DNA from: Vicinamibacterales bacterium
GTDB lineage: Bacteria; Acidobacteriota; Vicinamibacteria; Vicinamibacterales; 2-12-FULL-66-21
NCBI GenBank assembly: GCA_035699745.1
Contig: DASSPH010000069.1
Location: forward strand, 296,549-340,340
Direction of reading: 5' to 3'
Length of the DNA stretch: 43,792 nucleotides
Under the pieces are notes generated by a model. The model had not been told where the DNA came from and did not search any database. It was given only the letters and a program-made list of their open reading frames with translations. Shown one piece after another: positions 26,441 through 35,612 of this stretch; the stretch's first letter is position 1; each line of letters begins with the position of its first letter. Made by a program: the position numbers and the translations under genes.

Positions 26441-27472
26441 ATGCCAAGTGAGGTTTTGTCCTACATCGCCTACGCGGCTGCCGGCGCGGCCGCGGCGCTG
26501 TTCGGGCTGCGTCTCTTCTGGCGCACGCTTGGCTACTACAAGGTGAAGAAGGCGGGACCTCGGCCGCTGTTCGGCGTGCGCCATCGTCTCTGGCGGGATC
26601 CGGGCGCGGTCGAATCGCTGGATCTGATCGCCGGTCCGGGCGGCCCGTCCCAGGCGCCGGCGGCGCCGTATCGCTTCATCGAAGAGCACTCGAGCGGCAC
26701 GCAGCCCTGCGTCTCGGTGCGCGATGCGAATGGACGGCGCTGGCGCGTGAAGTGGGGGCCCGAAGTGCCGTGCGAGACGTTCGCCGTGCGGCTGGCGTGG
26801 GCGTGCGGCTACTTCGCCGAGGTGACGCATCGCGTCGCCGCCGGGCGCGTCGAGGAGGCGCGCGCGCTCACCCGCGCGGCGTCCTGCCTGGACGAACACG
26901 GCGCGTTCGTCGACGCGCGCTTCGAGCTCGACGATCCGGAAGTGCTGAAGCTGTTCGAGGAACACAGCTGGTCGTGGACGGACAATCCGTTCCTCGGCAC
27001 GCGCGAGCTGGCCGGACTGAAGATCCTGCTGATGCTGATCTCGAACTGGGACAACAAGGATCAGCGCGACGTCGCGCGCGGATCGAACACCGCGATCTAC
27101 GTGACCCGCGTGTCGCGCTGGCGCCGCGAAGCGCAGTACCTGATTGTCGACTGGGGCGGGTCGATGGGCCGGTGGGGCAACACCGTCGTCACGCGCGGGC
27201 GCTGGGATGCGGCGGGCTTCGCGGCGCAGACGCCGAGCTTCGTCACGGGAGTGACCAGCGGCTACGTGCAGTTCGGTTATACCGGCCAGCGGACCGGCGA
27301 CGCGCGCGCCAACATCACGCCGGAGGATGCGCGGTGGCTGTGCCGCTACCTCGGACGCGTCACCGACGCGCAGCTGCGCGCCGCGCTGCGCGCCAGCGGG
27401 GCGACGCCGGAAGAGGAGGAGTCATTCACCGCCTCGCTGCGCTCGCGCATCGAGCAGCTGCGCGCCGTGTGA
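26441..27472 (+). CDS. membrane-anchored protein with protein-kinase-like motifs
   Basis: Protein of 343 residues that I cannot assign to a named family. An N-terminal membrane helix (about 8-26, YIAYAAAGAAAALFGLRLF) is followed by a basic stretch and a globular domain. Motifs in order resemble atypical kinases: a strand with lysine (R-R-W-R-V-K-W-G, K104), a helix with acidic residue (E112 in CETFAVRLAWACGY), an Asp/Asn-rich loop (SNWDNKDQRD, 201-210, then N216), and a DFG-like turn (YLIVDWGGSMG, D237). HipA, CotH and FAM20 kinases share this general order, but the sequence similarity is slight and no substrate is evident. ATG 26441 lies just after the hairpin with no Shine-Dalgarno. It faces hrpB tail-to-tail. 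Confidence 0.75.
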   Translation: MPSEVLSYIAYAAAGAAAALFGLRLFWRTLGYYKVKKAGPRPLFGVRHRLWRDPGAVESLDLIAGPGGPSQAPAAPYRFIEEHSSGTQPCVSVRDANGRRWRVKWGPEVPCETFAVRLAWACGYFAEVTHRVAAGRVEEARALTRAASCLDEHGAFVDARFELDDPEVLKLFEEHSWSWTDNPFLGTRELAGLKILLMLISNWDNKDQRDVARGSNTAIYVTRVSRWRREAQYLIVDWGGSMGRWGNTVVTRGRWDAAGFAAQTPSFVTGVTSGYVQFGYTGQRTGDARANITPEDARWLCRYLGRVTDAQLRAALRASGATPEEEESFTASLRSRIEQLRAV

Positions 27473-27502
27473 AAGCGGCAAGCGGCGTGCGGAAGGCGCC
27501 GA

Positions 27503-27517
27503 GCGGAACCGTTCCGC
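27503..27517. terminator. short palindrome between convergent genes
   Basis: GCGGAAC (27503-27509) and GTTCCGC (27511-27517) are exact complements around one base. It lies in the 90-bp gap between the kinase-like gene and hrpB, which converge. As RNA the one-base centre would force opening of inner pairs, leaving about five, and no T-run follows, so it is only a possible bidirectional terminator. Confidence 0.3.
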
Positions 27518-27562
27518 GATCTGTGTGAACTCGGTGCGAGCGTGACAGCGCCGCGCCCGAGA

Positions 27563-29869
27563 TCAGTGACGGGGTTTGGCCCGCGCCGTCGCGGGAGCGG
27601 TCCACGGATCCTCGGGCCAGGGATGCCGCGGGTAGCGTCCGCGCAGCTCCTTGCGGACGTCCTGATACGTCGTGTTCCAGAAGCTGCGCAGGTCGCGCGT
27701 GGTCTGCACGGCGCGGCCGTTCGGCGCGAGCAATTCGAAGATGACGGGTTCCTGGCGCGGGCCGAGGCGCGGCGATTCGGCGAGACCGAACAGTTCCTGC
27801 AGCTTGACGGCGGCGGAGACCGTGCCGTCTTCGTGGTAGGTCAGACGGGCGGTGCGGCCGCTCGGCACCGGGATCGTCTCCGGCGCGCTGTGCTCCAGGA
27901 CACGCGCGTGCGGCCACTCGAGCGCGGCCCGCAGATCGATCTCGTCGAGACTGCGCCGGCCGGCGGCAGCGGTGCGCACGAGCGACGTCACGTCGGGATC
28001 GAGCGCCGCGAAACGCAGCCGGCGGAGGAGCTGCTCGTCGCGCTCGCTCAGTCCGCGCGCCAGATACGCCCCGGCGAGCAGCCGCGCCGCTTCTTCGGGA
28101 TCGGGCAGTGACGGGCGCTCGGCGATCGGGATGGCACCGTAGCAGGTGCGCTCGACCGCCCGCACACGTCCGGACTCGATCGCGTGCTCCAGCCGGATGT
28201 CCGATGGCTCGAGCCACCCAGGATCGATCGCGCTCGCGATCCGGATCGTCGCCTCCGCCGTCTCACCGCGGCGTCCCGCCTGAACGTCGACGGCGACGAT
28301 GAACGGCGCGTCGCCGACGCCGCTCTCGCGTCCCAGCACGCCGCCATGGCCGGAGGCGAGGAGGAAGCGCGGCGATCCGCGCTCGCGGCGCCTCGCGACC
28401 CGATCGGGGTATCCGCAGAACACGGCGCGCAGGAACGTGTCTTCGTCTTCGCTGACGGGAGACAGGCCCGAGTCGCGCGCGACATCGGCGAGGCGCCTCG
28501 CCACCTCGCGCACGTGCGGCGGCACGAACCGATCGTCGCCCACCGCCGTCAGCAGGTCGCTCGACGTTGTCGCCGGGTGCCGCGGCATCGCATGGCGTTC
28601 CGACAGCAGCGCGCAGGCCAGCGCGACGTCGCGGCGCCCGCCGCCCTCGAGCAGCATCCGCGACAGCCGCGGGTGGAGCGGAATGCGTTTCATCCGCGCC
28701 CCGAGCGGCGTCACCGTGCCGTCGCGTACGGCGCCGAGCTGCGTCAACAGCGCGACGGCGGCTTCGATGCGGTCGCCGCCCGGCGGGTCGAACCACTCGA
28801 ACGTGAACGGACTGCCGCCCCACGCGAGAATGTCGAGCACCGCATCCGAGAGATCGACGCGATGAATCTCCGCTTCGCGGTGCGGCCGCAGCCGATCGGC
28901 GGGGTCCCACAACCGCCGGACACGGCCCGGACCGATGCGTCCGGCCCGCCCGGCGCGCTGATCGGCGGCGTCCGCGGTGATCCGCTCCAGCTCCAGCGAA
29001 TCGATGCCCCGATCCGCGTCGTACCGCGCAATCTTCTGCCAGCCGCTGTCGACGACCGCCGTGACGTCCGGCACCGTGAGCGACGTCTCCGCGATGTTGG
29101 TCGCAAGAACGATGCGGCGGCCGCCGCGCGGCGACATCACCCGGTCCTGTTCGTCGGCCGTCAGCGAGCCGTGCAACGGCAGCACCTCGACACCCGAACC
29201 GGCCGCGGGGCGGACCTCGTTCATCGCGCGCGCGATCTCCCCCGCGCCGGGAAGGAAGCACAACACGCTTCCGCCGCCCTGCAGAAGCGCGGGCGCGGCC
29301 GCGGCGATCGCCTGGCCGGGGCGGTACTCGATGTCGAGCGGATACCCGCGGCCGGGCACGTCGATGCGCGGACAGTCGCCGAGGAAGGCGGCGACCGCGC
29401 CGCCGTCGAGAGTCGCCGACATGACGACGATCCGCAGGTCGTCGCGCGCGCGCCACGCCTGTTTCGCCAGCGCGAGACCGAGGTCGGCGTGAATGCTGCG
29501 CTCGTGAAACTCGTCGATGACGATGGTGGCGACGCCGGCGAGCAGGGGATCCTGCTGGAGGCGGGCCGTGAGGATGCCTTCGGTCGCCAGGATCACCCGC
29601 GTCCCGGCGGTGAACCTGCGCTCGAAACGCACGTGCCAGCCGACCTCACGGCCGAGCATCCATCCGCGCTCGTCGGCGATCCGCCGCGCGATCGCCCGCG
29701 CGGCCATCCGGCGCGGCTGCAGGACGAGCACGACGCCGTCGGCGGCCAGCGCCGGCGGGACGCGCGTGGTCTTCCCGGCGCCGGGGGCGGCAGAGAGGAC
29801 GAGAGCGCGCCGCGATCGCACGGCGTCGAGAATCGCCGGCAGGTGTGCATCGATCGGCAGCGCGTCCAC
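27563..29869 (-). CDS. hrpB: ATP-dependent helicase HrpB
   Basis: DEAH-type RNA helicase of about 768 residues. Walker A is APGAGKTT (28-35), motif II is DEFH (119-122), motif III SAT (151-153), and motif VI QRAGRAGR (304-311). The helicase-associated and HrpB C-terminal domains follow to the end (PRHPWPEDPW, the usual HrpB finish). GTG 29869 is chosen because the conserved D-A-L-P-I-D-A-H-L-P opening follows it; it is 5 bases after the ADOP stop on the same strand. HrpB's physiological role is poorly defined in most bacteria. The close spacing makes it the third gene of a PadR-ADOP-hrpB unit, which may be only a consequence of gene packing. Confidence 0.95.
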   Translation of the reverse strand: MDALPIDAHLPAILDAVRSRRALVLSAAPGAGKTTRVPPALAADGVVLVLQPRRMAARAIARRIADERGWMLGREVGWHVRFERRFTAGTRVILATEGILTARLQQDPLLAGVATIVIDEFHERSIHADLGLALAKQAWRARDDLRIVVMSATLDGGAVAAFLGDCPRIDVPGRGYPLDIEYRPGQAIAAAAPALLQGGGSVLCFLPGAGEIARAMNEVRPAAGSGVEVLPLHGSLTADEQDRVMSPRGGRRIVLATNIAETSLTVPDVTAVVDSGWQKIARYDADRGIDSLELERITADAADQRAGRAGRIGPGRVRRLWDPADRLRPHREAEIHRVDLSDAVLDILAWGGSPFTFEWFDPPGGDRIEAAVALLTQLGAVRDGTVTPLGARMKRIPLHPRLSRMLLEGGGRRDVALACALLSERHAMPRHPATTSSDLLTAVGDDRFVPPHVREVARRLADVARDSGLSPVSEDEDTFLRAVFCGYPDRVARRRERGSPRFLLASGHGGVLGRESGVGDAPFIVAVDVQAGRRGETAEATIRIASAIDPGWLEPSDIRLEHAIESGRVRAVERTCYGAIPIAERPSLPDPEEAARLLAGAYLARGLSERDEQLLRRLRFAALDPDVTSLVRTAAAGRRSLDEIDLRAALEWPHARVLEHSAPETIPVPSGRTARLTYHEDGTVSAAVKLQELFGLAESPRLGPRQEPVIFELLAPNGRAVQTTRDLRSFWNTTYQDVRKELRGRYPRHPWPEDPWTAPATARAKPRH

Positions 29870-29874
29870 GCTGC

Positions 29875-32526
29875 CTATTCTGACCGGAGTGCCGCCGCCG
29901 GATCGATCCGCAGCGCGCGGCGGATCGGCAGGATGTGTGCGCCGAGCGCGACCACCGTCAGCATGACGGCCGCCGCTCCGAACGTCAGCGGGTCGAGCGG
30001 GCTGACGCCGAACACGAGCGTGCCCAGGGACCGCGTCGCGAGCGCAGCCGCGGCCATGCCTGCCGCCACGCCGGCCGCGACCAGTCTCGCGCCGCCCGCC
30101 AGCACGAGCGCCAGCACGTCTCGCCGTTGGGCGCCGAGCGCCACCCGGACGCCCACTTCCCGCGTCCGCTGCGCCACGCCGTGGGAGACGACGCCGTACA
30201 GACCGATGGCCGCGAGAAAGACCGCGACCGCGGCGAACGCGGCCAGCAGACGCATGACGAACTGCCGCTCGGCGGAGGATTTCGCCACCAGCTCCGGCAG
30301 CGTCGCGACGTCGTAGATCGGCACGGATGGATCGAGCGAGCGGAACACGGCGCGGACGGGCGCGACGAGCGTTGCCGGGTCCAGCGTGGCGGACTTCACC
30401 AGCGCCACCAGGAATGAGTCCGTGAACTGCGTCTGCGGCGTGTACATCGCGGGCGCGGGAGACGCGGTGAGATCGTCGTGATGCACGTCTGCCACGACGC
30501 CCACGACGGTCCGCCAGGGTCCGCGCTCGGAATTGCCCATGCGGACCTGCGCGCCGAGCGGGCTGTCGCCCCCCCAGACCTGCCTGGCGGTCGACTCCGA
30601 GATCACCAGCACCGGCTGCGCGGCGGCGGTGTCGGCCTCCGTGAACGTCCGGCCGGCCAGGACCGGAATGCCCATCAACCCCCAGTAGTCCGGCGTGACG
30701 CCGTAGCGCTCGATGCACGGGTCGTCGACCGGATTGGGCTTCATGCGTCCGCTTGCATGGAAGCCGCGGCAGTCGCCGTTGCCGCCGAAGGGCACCTGCC
30801 CCGCGAGCGTGACGGCGTCCACGCCAGGCAGCGCGCGCAGCTGCTGGAGCGCCCGCTCCTGGAACGCGACGACGGCGGAGTCTTCCGCGTAGGCCTGGCC
30901 GACCAGCGAGAATGACAGCGCCAGGATGCGATCGGGGTTGAAGCCCGGATTCGTCTGCACCACCGCGCGGACGGTGCGCAGCATCAGCCCGGCGCCGGCG
31001 AGCAGCACCAGCGCCAGGACGAGGTCCGCGACCACGAGGACCGCTTGCGCGCGAGATCGGCCGCCGACGCTGCCGCGCGAGTCCACCGCCAGCGTCCGCG
31101 GGGCACTCGCCCGGCCCTCGCGCCACGCCGGGACCAGTCCGAAAATCAGGCTGGTCAGAATCGTGAGGCCGGCAGTGAACGCGAGCACGCGTGCGTCGAT
31201 GGCGATATGCGACATCCGCGGCAGCGTCACCGGCGCGAGCGCCGCCACAGCCTCGAGCGATGCGGCGGCAAGCAGCACGCCGGCAACCGCGCCGCCGCCG
31301 GCGAGCAGCAGGCTCTCGGTGAGCAGCTGGCGGACGATCCGGCCGCGGCTGGCGCCGAGCACGGCGCGCAGCGCCAGCTCTCGCCGGCGCGTGACCGCCC
31401 GCGCCAGCAGCAGATTGGCCACGTTCGCACACGCGATCAGCAGCACGAATCCCACGGCTGCGAGCAGCACCAGCAGCGCGCCGCGAACGTTGCCGGTCAG
31501 CGCATCACGCAGCGGGACGACGGCAATGGATCCCGCCTCGTACTCGGAGGGATGCTCGCGCCGCATCTGCTCGCGGATCGCGTTCATCTCGACGCTCGCG
31601 TCGGCGAGCGAGACACCGCGCCTCACCCGCGCGAAGCCGCGCAGGTGCTGGCACCTTCGGCACGAAGAGTCGCCGCCGAGGGCATAGCCGATCGGCGCCC
31701 ACAACTCCGCGGAGGTGTTGTAGAACCGCTCTGCGTCGAGCGGCTCGAACCCGGCCGGCATCACCCCGACGACGCGAAACGCGCGGTCGTTCATCGTGAT
31801 GGTGCGGCCGACGATCGACGGGTCGGCGTTGAATCGGCGCCGCCAGAGCGCGTCGCTCAGCAGCACCACGCGCCAGTGTTCGGGACGATCGTCGTCGGCG
31901 GTGAACCCTCGCCCGAGCGCCGGACGGACCCCCATCATGTCGAAGTAGTTGGCGCTGACGCGGACGGCAGGAAGCCGTTCGGCTTCGCCGTTGGTGACGA
32001 GCGTCGGCAGCCACGCCCGCATCATCGCGAAGCTCTCGATGGCGCGGCTGCGCTCGCGCCAGTCGAGCACGGTCGCGAAGCCGACGCTCGACGCCTGGCC
32101 GTCCGCCGTGCGATCGCCGATGGCGACGAGCCGTTCCGGCTCGGGATACGGCAGCGGCCGCAGCAGGACCGCGTCGACGACGCTGAACATGGCGGTGTTG
32201 GCGCCGATGCCGATGGCAAGCGTCAGCAGCGCGGCGAGCGTGAACCCCGGCGTTCGCCGCAGCATCCGGCTGCCGTAGCGCACGTCCTGGACGAACGTGT
32301 CGACGGGCGGCAGCCCGCGTTGATCGCGCCACGCCTCGGCGATCGGGGCGTCGGCGCCGAGATCGAGGCGGGCGGCGCGCCGGGCGGCGGCGGGATCGAG
32401 GCCGCGGGCGCGATGCTGTGCCTCGAGCATCTCGAGATGGAACGACAGCTCCGTCGAGAGCTCGTCGTCGCCGCGGCCGCGCCCGAGGGCGCCGGCGAGG
32501 CGCGCCAGGAGCTCGCGCAGCGTCAC
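29875..32526 (-). CDS. ADOP-type ABC transporter permease with prefix domain
   Basis: Orphan duplicated permease of about 883 residues. Residues 1-78 are a cytoplasmic prefix of the type D-D-E-L-x-x-E-L-x-F-H-L-E-M with A-A-R-R-A-A-R-L-D-L-G, recognised as a permease prefix domain in acidobacterial proteins. The first MacB/FtsX half begins at QDVRYGSRMLRRTPG with TLAIGIGANTAMFSVVDAVL; the FtsX core has LLIACANVANLLLARAVTRRREL; the second half ends with AAIGLYGVVSHGVAQRTREVGVRVALGAQRRDV and IRRALRIDPAAALRSE. No ATPase is encoded nearby. GTG 32526 overlaps the PadR stop by 4 bases (GTGA). Substrate unknown. Confidence 0.92.
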   Translation of the reverse strand: MTLRELLARLAGALGRGRGDDELSTELSFHLEMLEAQHRARGLDPAAARRAARLDLGADAPIAEAWRDQRGLPPVDTFVQDVRYGSRMLRRTPGFTLAALLTLAIGIGANTAMFSVVDAVLLRPLPYPEPERLVAIGDRTADGQASSVGFATVLDWRERSRAIESFAMMRAWLPTLVTNGEAERLPAVRVSANYFDMMGVRPALGRGFTADDDRPEHWRVVLLSDALWRRRFNADPSIVGRTITMNDRAFRVVGVMPAGFEPLDAERFYNTSAELWAPIGYALGGDSSCRRCQHLRGFARVRRGVSLADASVEMNAIREQMRREHPSEYEAGSIAVVPLRDALTGNVRGALLVLLAAVGFVLLIACANVANLLLARAVTRRRELALRAVLGASRGRIVRQLLTESLLLAGGGAVAGVLLAAASLEAVAALAPVTLPRMSHIAIDARVLAFTAGLTILTSLIFGLVPAWREGRASAPRTLAVDSRGSVGGRSRAQAVLVVADLVLALVLLAGAGLMLRTVRAVVQTNPGFNPDRILALSFSLVGQAYAEDSAVVAFQERALQQLRALPGVDAVTLAGQVPFGGNGDCRGFHASGRMKPNPVDDPCIERYGVTPDYWGLMGIPVLAGRTFTEADTAAAQPVLVISESTARQVWGGDSPLGAQVRMGNSERGPWRTVVGVVADVHHDDLTASPAPAMYTPQTQFTDSFLVALVKSATLDPATLVAPVRAVFRSLDPSVPIYDVATLPELVAKSSAERQFVMRLLAAFAAVAVFLAAIGLYGVVSHGVAQRTREVGVRVALGAQRRDVLALVLAGGARLVAAGVAAGMAAAALATRSLGTLVFGVSPLDPLTFGAAAVMLTVVALGAHILPIRRALRIDPAAALRSE

Positions 32527-32864
32527 GGCGCATCCTCCTGGCCGCCGAGCACGCGCGCCATGATCCCGGCCATGCGCTGCCAGTCCTCCGCTTCGCGCTG
32601 GAGCTGCCTGCGGCCGGTGCGGGTCAGCGAATAGAAGCGGGCGCGTCGGTTGTTCTCGGAGGTGCCCCACTTCGACGCGATCCAGCCGCGCTGCTCGAGC
32701 CGCAGCAGCGCGGGATACAGCGTCCCCTGGTTGAGCTGCAGCGCGCTGTCGGACACCTGCAGCAGCCGCTGCGCGATGCCGTAGCCGTGCAGCGGCCCCA
32801 GGGAGTCCAGGGTCTTCAGCACCATGAGATCGAGCGTGCCCTGCAGAACGTCGGCCTTGCTCAT
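32523..32864 (-). CDS. PadR family transcriptional regulator (acidobacterial type)
   Basis: Winged-helix regulator of 113 residues: SKADVLQGTLDLMVLKTLD, GPLHGYGIAQRL, then NQGTLYPALLRLEQRGWIASKWGTSE, the recognition helix and wing of the acidobacterial PadR subgroup, and a C-terminal W-Q-R-M-A-G-I-M-A-R-V-L helix. I start at ATG 32864, not an in-frame codon 45 bases further upstream, because the family opens with M-S-K-x-D-x-L-Q-G-T-L-D. The ATG overlaps the end of a palindrome, so the repressor probably shuts off itself and the permease. Coupled to the ADOP gene by GTGA overlap. Confidence 0.94.
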   Translation of the reverse strand: MSKADVLQGTLDLMVLKTLDSLGPLHGYGIAQRLLQVSDSALQLNQGTLYPALLRLEQRGWIASKWGTSENNRRARFYSLTRTGRRQLQREAEDWQRMAGIMARVLGGQEDAP

Positions 32865-32911
32865 GTTGAATGCCAACAGGAGCCTACCCCTTCTCGTGTT
32901 GAACGTCAACA
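32864..32911. promoter_or_regulatory. paired palindromes and minus-strand promoter of the PadR gene
   Basis: Two 15-bp palindromes, TGTTGAATGCCAACA (32864-32878) and TGTTGAACGTCAACA (32897-32911), match at 13 of 15 positions and lie 33 bp apart, three helical turns, on the same face of the helix. On the minus strand a -35 TTGACG (32909-32904) lies within the distal palindrome and a weak -10 TAGGCT (32886-32881) follows after 17 bp. The predicted start is near 32874, inside the proximal palindrome, giving a leader of about 10 bases. Binding of a dimer to each site would block the promoter. Confidence 0.7.
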
Positions 32912-32928
32912 GGACCGGCCGTCGCGAT

Positions 32929-32998
32929 CCTCGACCCTCGACCCTCGCCCCTCGAACCTCGCCCCTCGACCCTCGAACCTCGCCCCTCGACCCTCGAA
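32929..32998. repeat. ten-unit heptamer tandem repeat
   Basis: Ten consecutive 7-bp units of the form CCTCG(A/C)(A/C) with no indels. The units run as cctcgac, cctcgac, cctcgcc, cctcgaa, cctcgcc, cctcgac, cctcgaa, cctcgcc, cctcgac, cctcgaa, so a larger three-unit pattern (gcc-gac-gaa) also recurs. It sits between the divergent PadR and ADOP genes, 33 bp before ATG 33032. It could vary in copy number and alter promoter spacing. Confidence 0.85.
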
Positions 32999-33031
32999 CT
33001 CCATCCCAGCAGCGGCCGTCTAAAGCTCAAA

Positions 33032-35503
33032 ATGGAACGCCTCCTTCAAGACGCCCGCTTCGCCGTCCGCCTGCTCTGGAAAGACCGCGGCTTCGCCGCG
33101 ACCGCCGTCCTCACGCTCGCCGTCTGCATCGGCGCCAACACCGCGATCTTTGCCGTGGTCAACGCCGTGCTGCTGCAGCCGCTGCCGGTCCGCGACGCCG
33201 GGCAGCTCGTCCACATGTACAACGCCTATCCCGGCGCCGGCCTCGCCGACGGCCGCGGCTCGAACGGCGTCCCCGACTACTACGATCGGCTGCGCGAAAC
33301 CGACGTGTTTCAGGAACAGGCCCTGTACAACACCCGCGGCGTGACGCTGAGCGGGCAGGGAGAGGCGCAGCGCATCCGCTCGATGCTGGCGACGCCGTCG
33401 CTGCTTCGCCTGCTGAAGGTCGAGCCGGTCCGCGGCCGCATCTTCACCGAGGAGGAAGGAGAGGTCGGCAAGACCGGCAAGGTAATCCTGACGTACGCGG
33501 CCTGGCAGCAGTGGTTCGGCGGCCAGGACAGCGCGATTGGCAGCGACCTTCGCCTCAACGGCCAGCCCCACACCGTCGTCGGCGTCCTGCCGCGGGGCTT
33601 CAGCTTCCTCGATCCGGACGTGCGCGTCTGGACGCCGGTGGCGTTCAGCGCCGAGGAGAAGTCCGACGAGCGCCGCCACAGCAACAACTGGTCGTACGTC
33701 GCGCGGCTCAAACCGGGCGCGACGGTCGAGCAGGCGAGGCAGCAGATCGACGCGTTGAACAAGCGCAACCTCGATCGGTTCCCCAATTTCAAGGAAGTTC
33801 TGATCAACGCCGGCTTCCACACGGTAGTGGTGCCGCTGCAGGCACACCTGGTCCGGGACGTGCGCAGCACGCTGTATCTGCTGTGGGGCGGCGTCGTCTT
33901 CGTGCTGCTGGTCGGCGCGGTGAACGTCACGAACCTGATGCTGGTCAGATCGAGCGCGCGCATGAAGGAGCTGGCCACGCGGCATGCGCTCGGGGCGGGG
34001 TTCGGCCGGATCACGCGGCAGCTCCTCACCGAAACACTGCTGCTGGCTCTCGCCGGCGGCGTGGCGGGGCTCGCCCTCGGCTACGGCGGGGTCCGGGCGC
34101 TGACGGTGCTCAGCCTCGATCAGACACCCCAGGGAACCGCGGTGTCGATCGACGCCGCGGTCGTGGCGTTCACGTCCGCGCTGGCGCTCTTGCTCACATT
34201 GATCATTGGCGTCGTCCCCGTCCTGGGATTGCGGCAGCTCAATCTCAGTCAGGCGTTCCGCGAAGAGGGGCGCTCGGGCACCGCGGCGAGAGGGTCGCGC
34301 CTCGTCCGCCGCACGCTCGTGGCCGCGCAGGTCGCGTTCGCGTTCATGCTGCTCATCGGCGCCGGGCTGCTGCTCGCCAGCTTCCAGCGCGTGCTCGCCA
34401 TCCAGCCCGGGTTCGACGCCTCGCACCTCATGACCGGCGTCGTCAGTCCGCCCACGGTCCGCTACAAGGGAGACGACGAGGTCCGCGCTTTCTGGAACCG
34501 CCTGATGGACGCCGTCCGCGTTCTGCCTGGCGTGCAGGCCGCCGGCATCACCTCCAGTATCCCGCTCTCGGGCGATACGAACGACAGCGTGATCCTGGCG
34601 GAGGGGTATGTGATGGCGAAGGGGGAGTCGCTGATCTCGCCGTTCAACGCCTCGGTCTCCCCCGGCTTCTTCGAAGCGATGGCGATCCCGCTGAAGCGCG
34701 GCCGGTTCTTCAGCCCTTCGGACGACGAGCGGGCGCCGCGCGTGGTCATCGTCGACGAGCGGCTCGCGCGCCGCTTCTGGAAGGATCAGGATCCGGTCGG
34801 CCGCCGGATGTGGCAGCCCGACTCCGCGGAGGAATTGAACAGCGGACCAGGGCCGAAGAGCCGCTACTACACCGTCGTCGGCGTCGTCGGCAGCGTGCGC
34901 ATGACCGGACTGACCGAGAAGGAGCCGGTCGGCATGTACTACTTCCCGTTCGCCCAGAACGTCGGGCGCGGCATGACGATGGCGGTCCGCACGGCGGGCG
35001 AGCCGTCGGCCGTCGTCGGCGCGATCCGCGAACAGGTGCGCGCGATCGATCCGGAGCTGCCGTTCTTCGGCATCCGGACGATGACCGAGCTCGTCGACGA
35101 GTCGCTGGTCAGCCGGAAGACGCCGATGCTGCTGGCGACGCTGTTCGGCGGCATCGCGCTGTTCCTGGCGGCGATCGGGATCTATGGCGTGCTGGCGTAC
35201 CAGGTGGCGCAGCGCCGCAAGGAGATCGGCATCCGGCTCGCGCTCGGCAGCGACGCGCGCCGCATTTTCGGACTGATCGTCTCCGAGGGGCTGTGGCTGC
35301 TGGCGATCGGCGTGGGCGCCGGGCTCGCCGGCGCGTTCGCGATCCGGACGGCGATGGCGACGCAGCTGTTCGGCGTCCAGCCGATGGATCCGCTCGTGCT
35401 CGCCGCGGTGGCGGCGCTGCTCGCGATCGTGGCCTTCGTCGCCTGCGCGGTGCCGGCGAGGCGGGCGTCGCGGATCGATCCGCTGATCGCCCTCAACGAC
35501 TAG
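33032..35503 (+). CDS. ADOP-like ABC transporter permease without prefix
   Basis: Orphan duplicated permease of 823 residues. It begins directly with the first half ([20 protein letters not shown], then [20 protein letters not shown]), so it lacks the 70-80 residue prefix found in the other three. The first FtsX core is [21 protein letters not shown] with the helix after it; the second half ends [33 protein letters not shown] and [15 protein letters not shown]. No ATPase gene is near and no PadR gene is coupled to it; the only regulator next door is the divergent one at 32523, with shared upstream DNA. ATG 33032 has no clear Shine-Dalgarno. A CACGG/CCGTG repeat follows the stop. Confidence 0.92.
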   Translation: MERLLQDARFAVRLLWKDRGFAATAVLTLAVCIGANTAIFAVVNAVLLQPLPVRDAGQLVHMYNAYPGAGLADGRGSNGVPDYYDRLRETDVFQEQALYNTRGVTLSGQGEAQRIRSMLATPSLLRLLKVEPVRGRIFTEEEGEVGKTGKVILTYAAWQQWFGGQDSAIGSDLRLNGQPHTVVGVLPRGFSFLDPDVRVWTPVAFSAEEKSDERRHSNNWSYVARLKPGATVEQARQQIDALNKRNLDRFPNFKEVLINAGFHTVVVPLQAHLVRDVRSTLYLLWGGVVFVLLVGAVNVTNLMLVRSSARMKELATRHALGAGFGRITRQLLTETLLLALAGGVAGLALGYGGVRALTVLSLDQTPQGTAVSIDAAVVAFTSALALLLTLIIGVVPVLGLRQLNLSQAFREEGRSGTAARGSRLVRRTLVAAQVAFAFMLLIGAGLLLASFQRVLAIQPGFDASHLMTGVVSPPTVRYKGDDEVRAFWNRLMDAVRVLPGVQAAGITSSIPLSGDTNDSVILAEGYVMAKGESLISPFNASVSPGFFEAMAIPLKRGRFFSPSDDERAPRVVIVDERLARRFWKDQDPVGRRMWQPDSAEELNSGPGPKSRYYTVVGVVGSVRMTGLTEKEPVGMYYFPFAQNVGRGMTMAVRTAGEPSAVVGAIREQVRAIDPELPFFGIRTMTELVDESLVSRKTPMLLATLFGGIALFLAAIGIYGVLAYQVAQRRKEIGIRLALGSDARRIFGLIVSEGLWLLAIGVGAGLAGAFAIRTAMATQLFGVQPMDPLVLAAVAALLAIVAFVACAVPARRASRIDPLIALND

Positions 35504-35504
35504 C

Positions 35505-35573
35505 GCCACGGATCGCACGGACGACACGGAGCCTGATTCGGTTTCTTCCGTGGTTCTCCGTGAACTCCGTGGC
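35505..35573. repeat. CACGGA/TCCGTG intergenic inverted repeat
   Basis: The left part holds CACGGA-type words at 35507-35531 (cacggatcg, cacggacga, cacggagcc); the right part holds three TCCGTG words at 35546-35574. The outer 8-mers GCCACGGA (35505-35512) and TCCGTGGC (35566-35573) are exact complements. It starts one base after the permease stop. Such repeats occur dispersed in intergenic DNA of many environmental high-GC genomes; a transcription-end or mobile-repeat role is possible. Confidence 0.6.
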
Positions 35574-35612
35574 TGCCTCGTGACGGCGAAGGCAGCCGGG
35601 TAGAATGCGGGG

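Noticed and set aside
29870-31432. Extension of the hrpB frame upstream into the ADOP gene
   Set aside because: The extension is Arg/Ala-rich shadow sequence; HrpB's conserved N-terminus begins at GTG 29869.
32929-32998. Possible CRISPR array
   Set aside because: Units are 7 bp and contiguous with no spacers; it is a simple tandem repeat.
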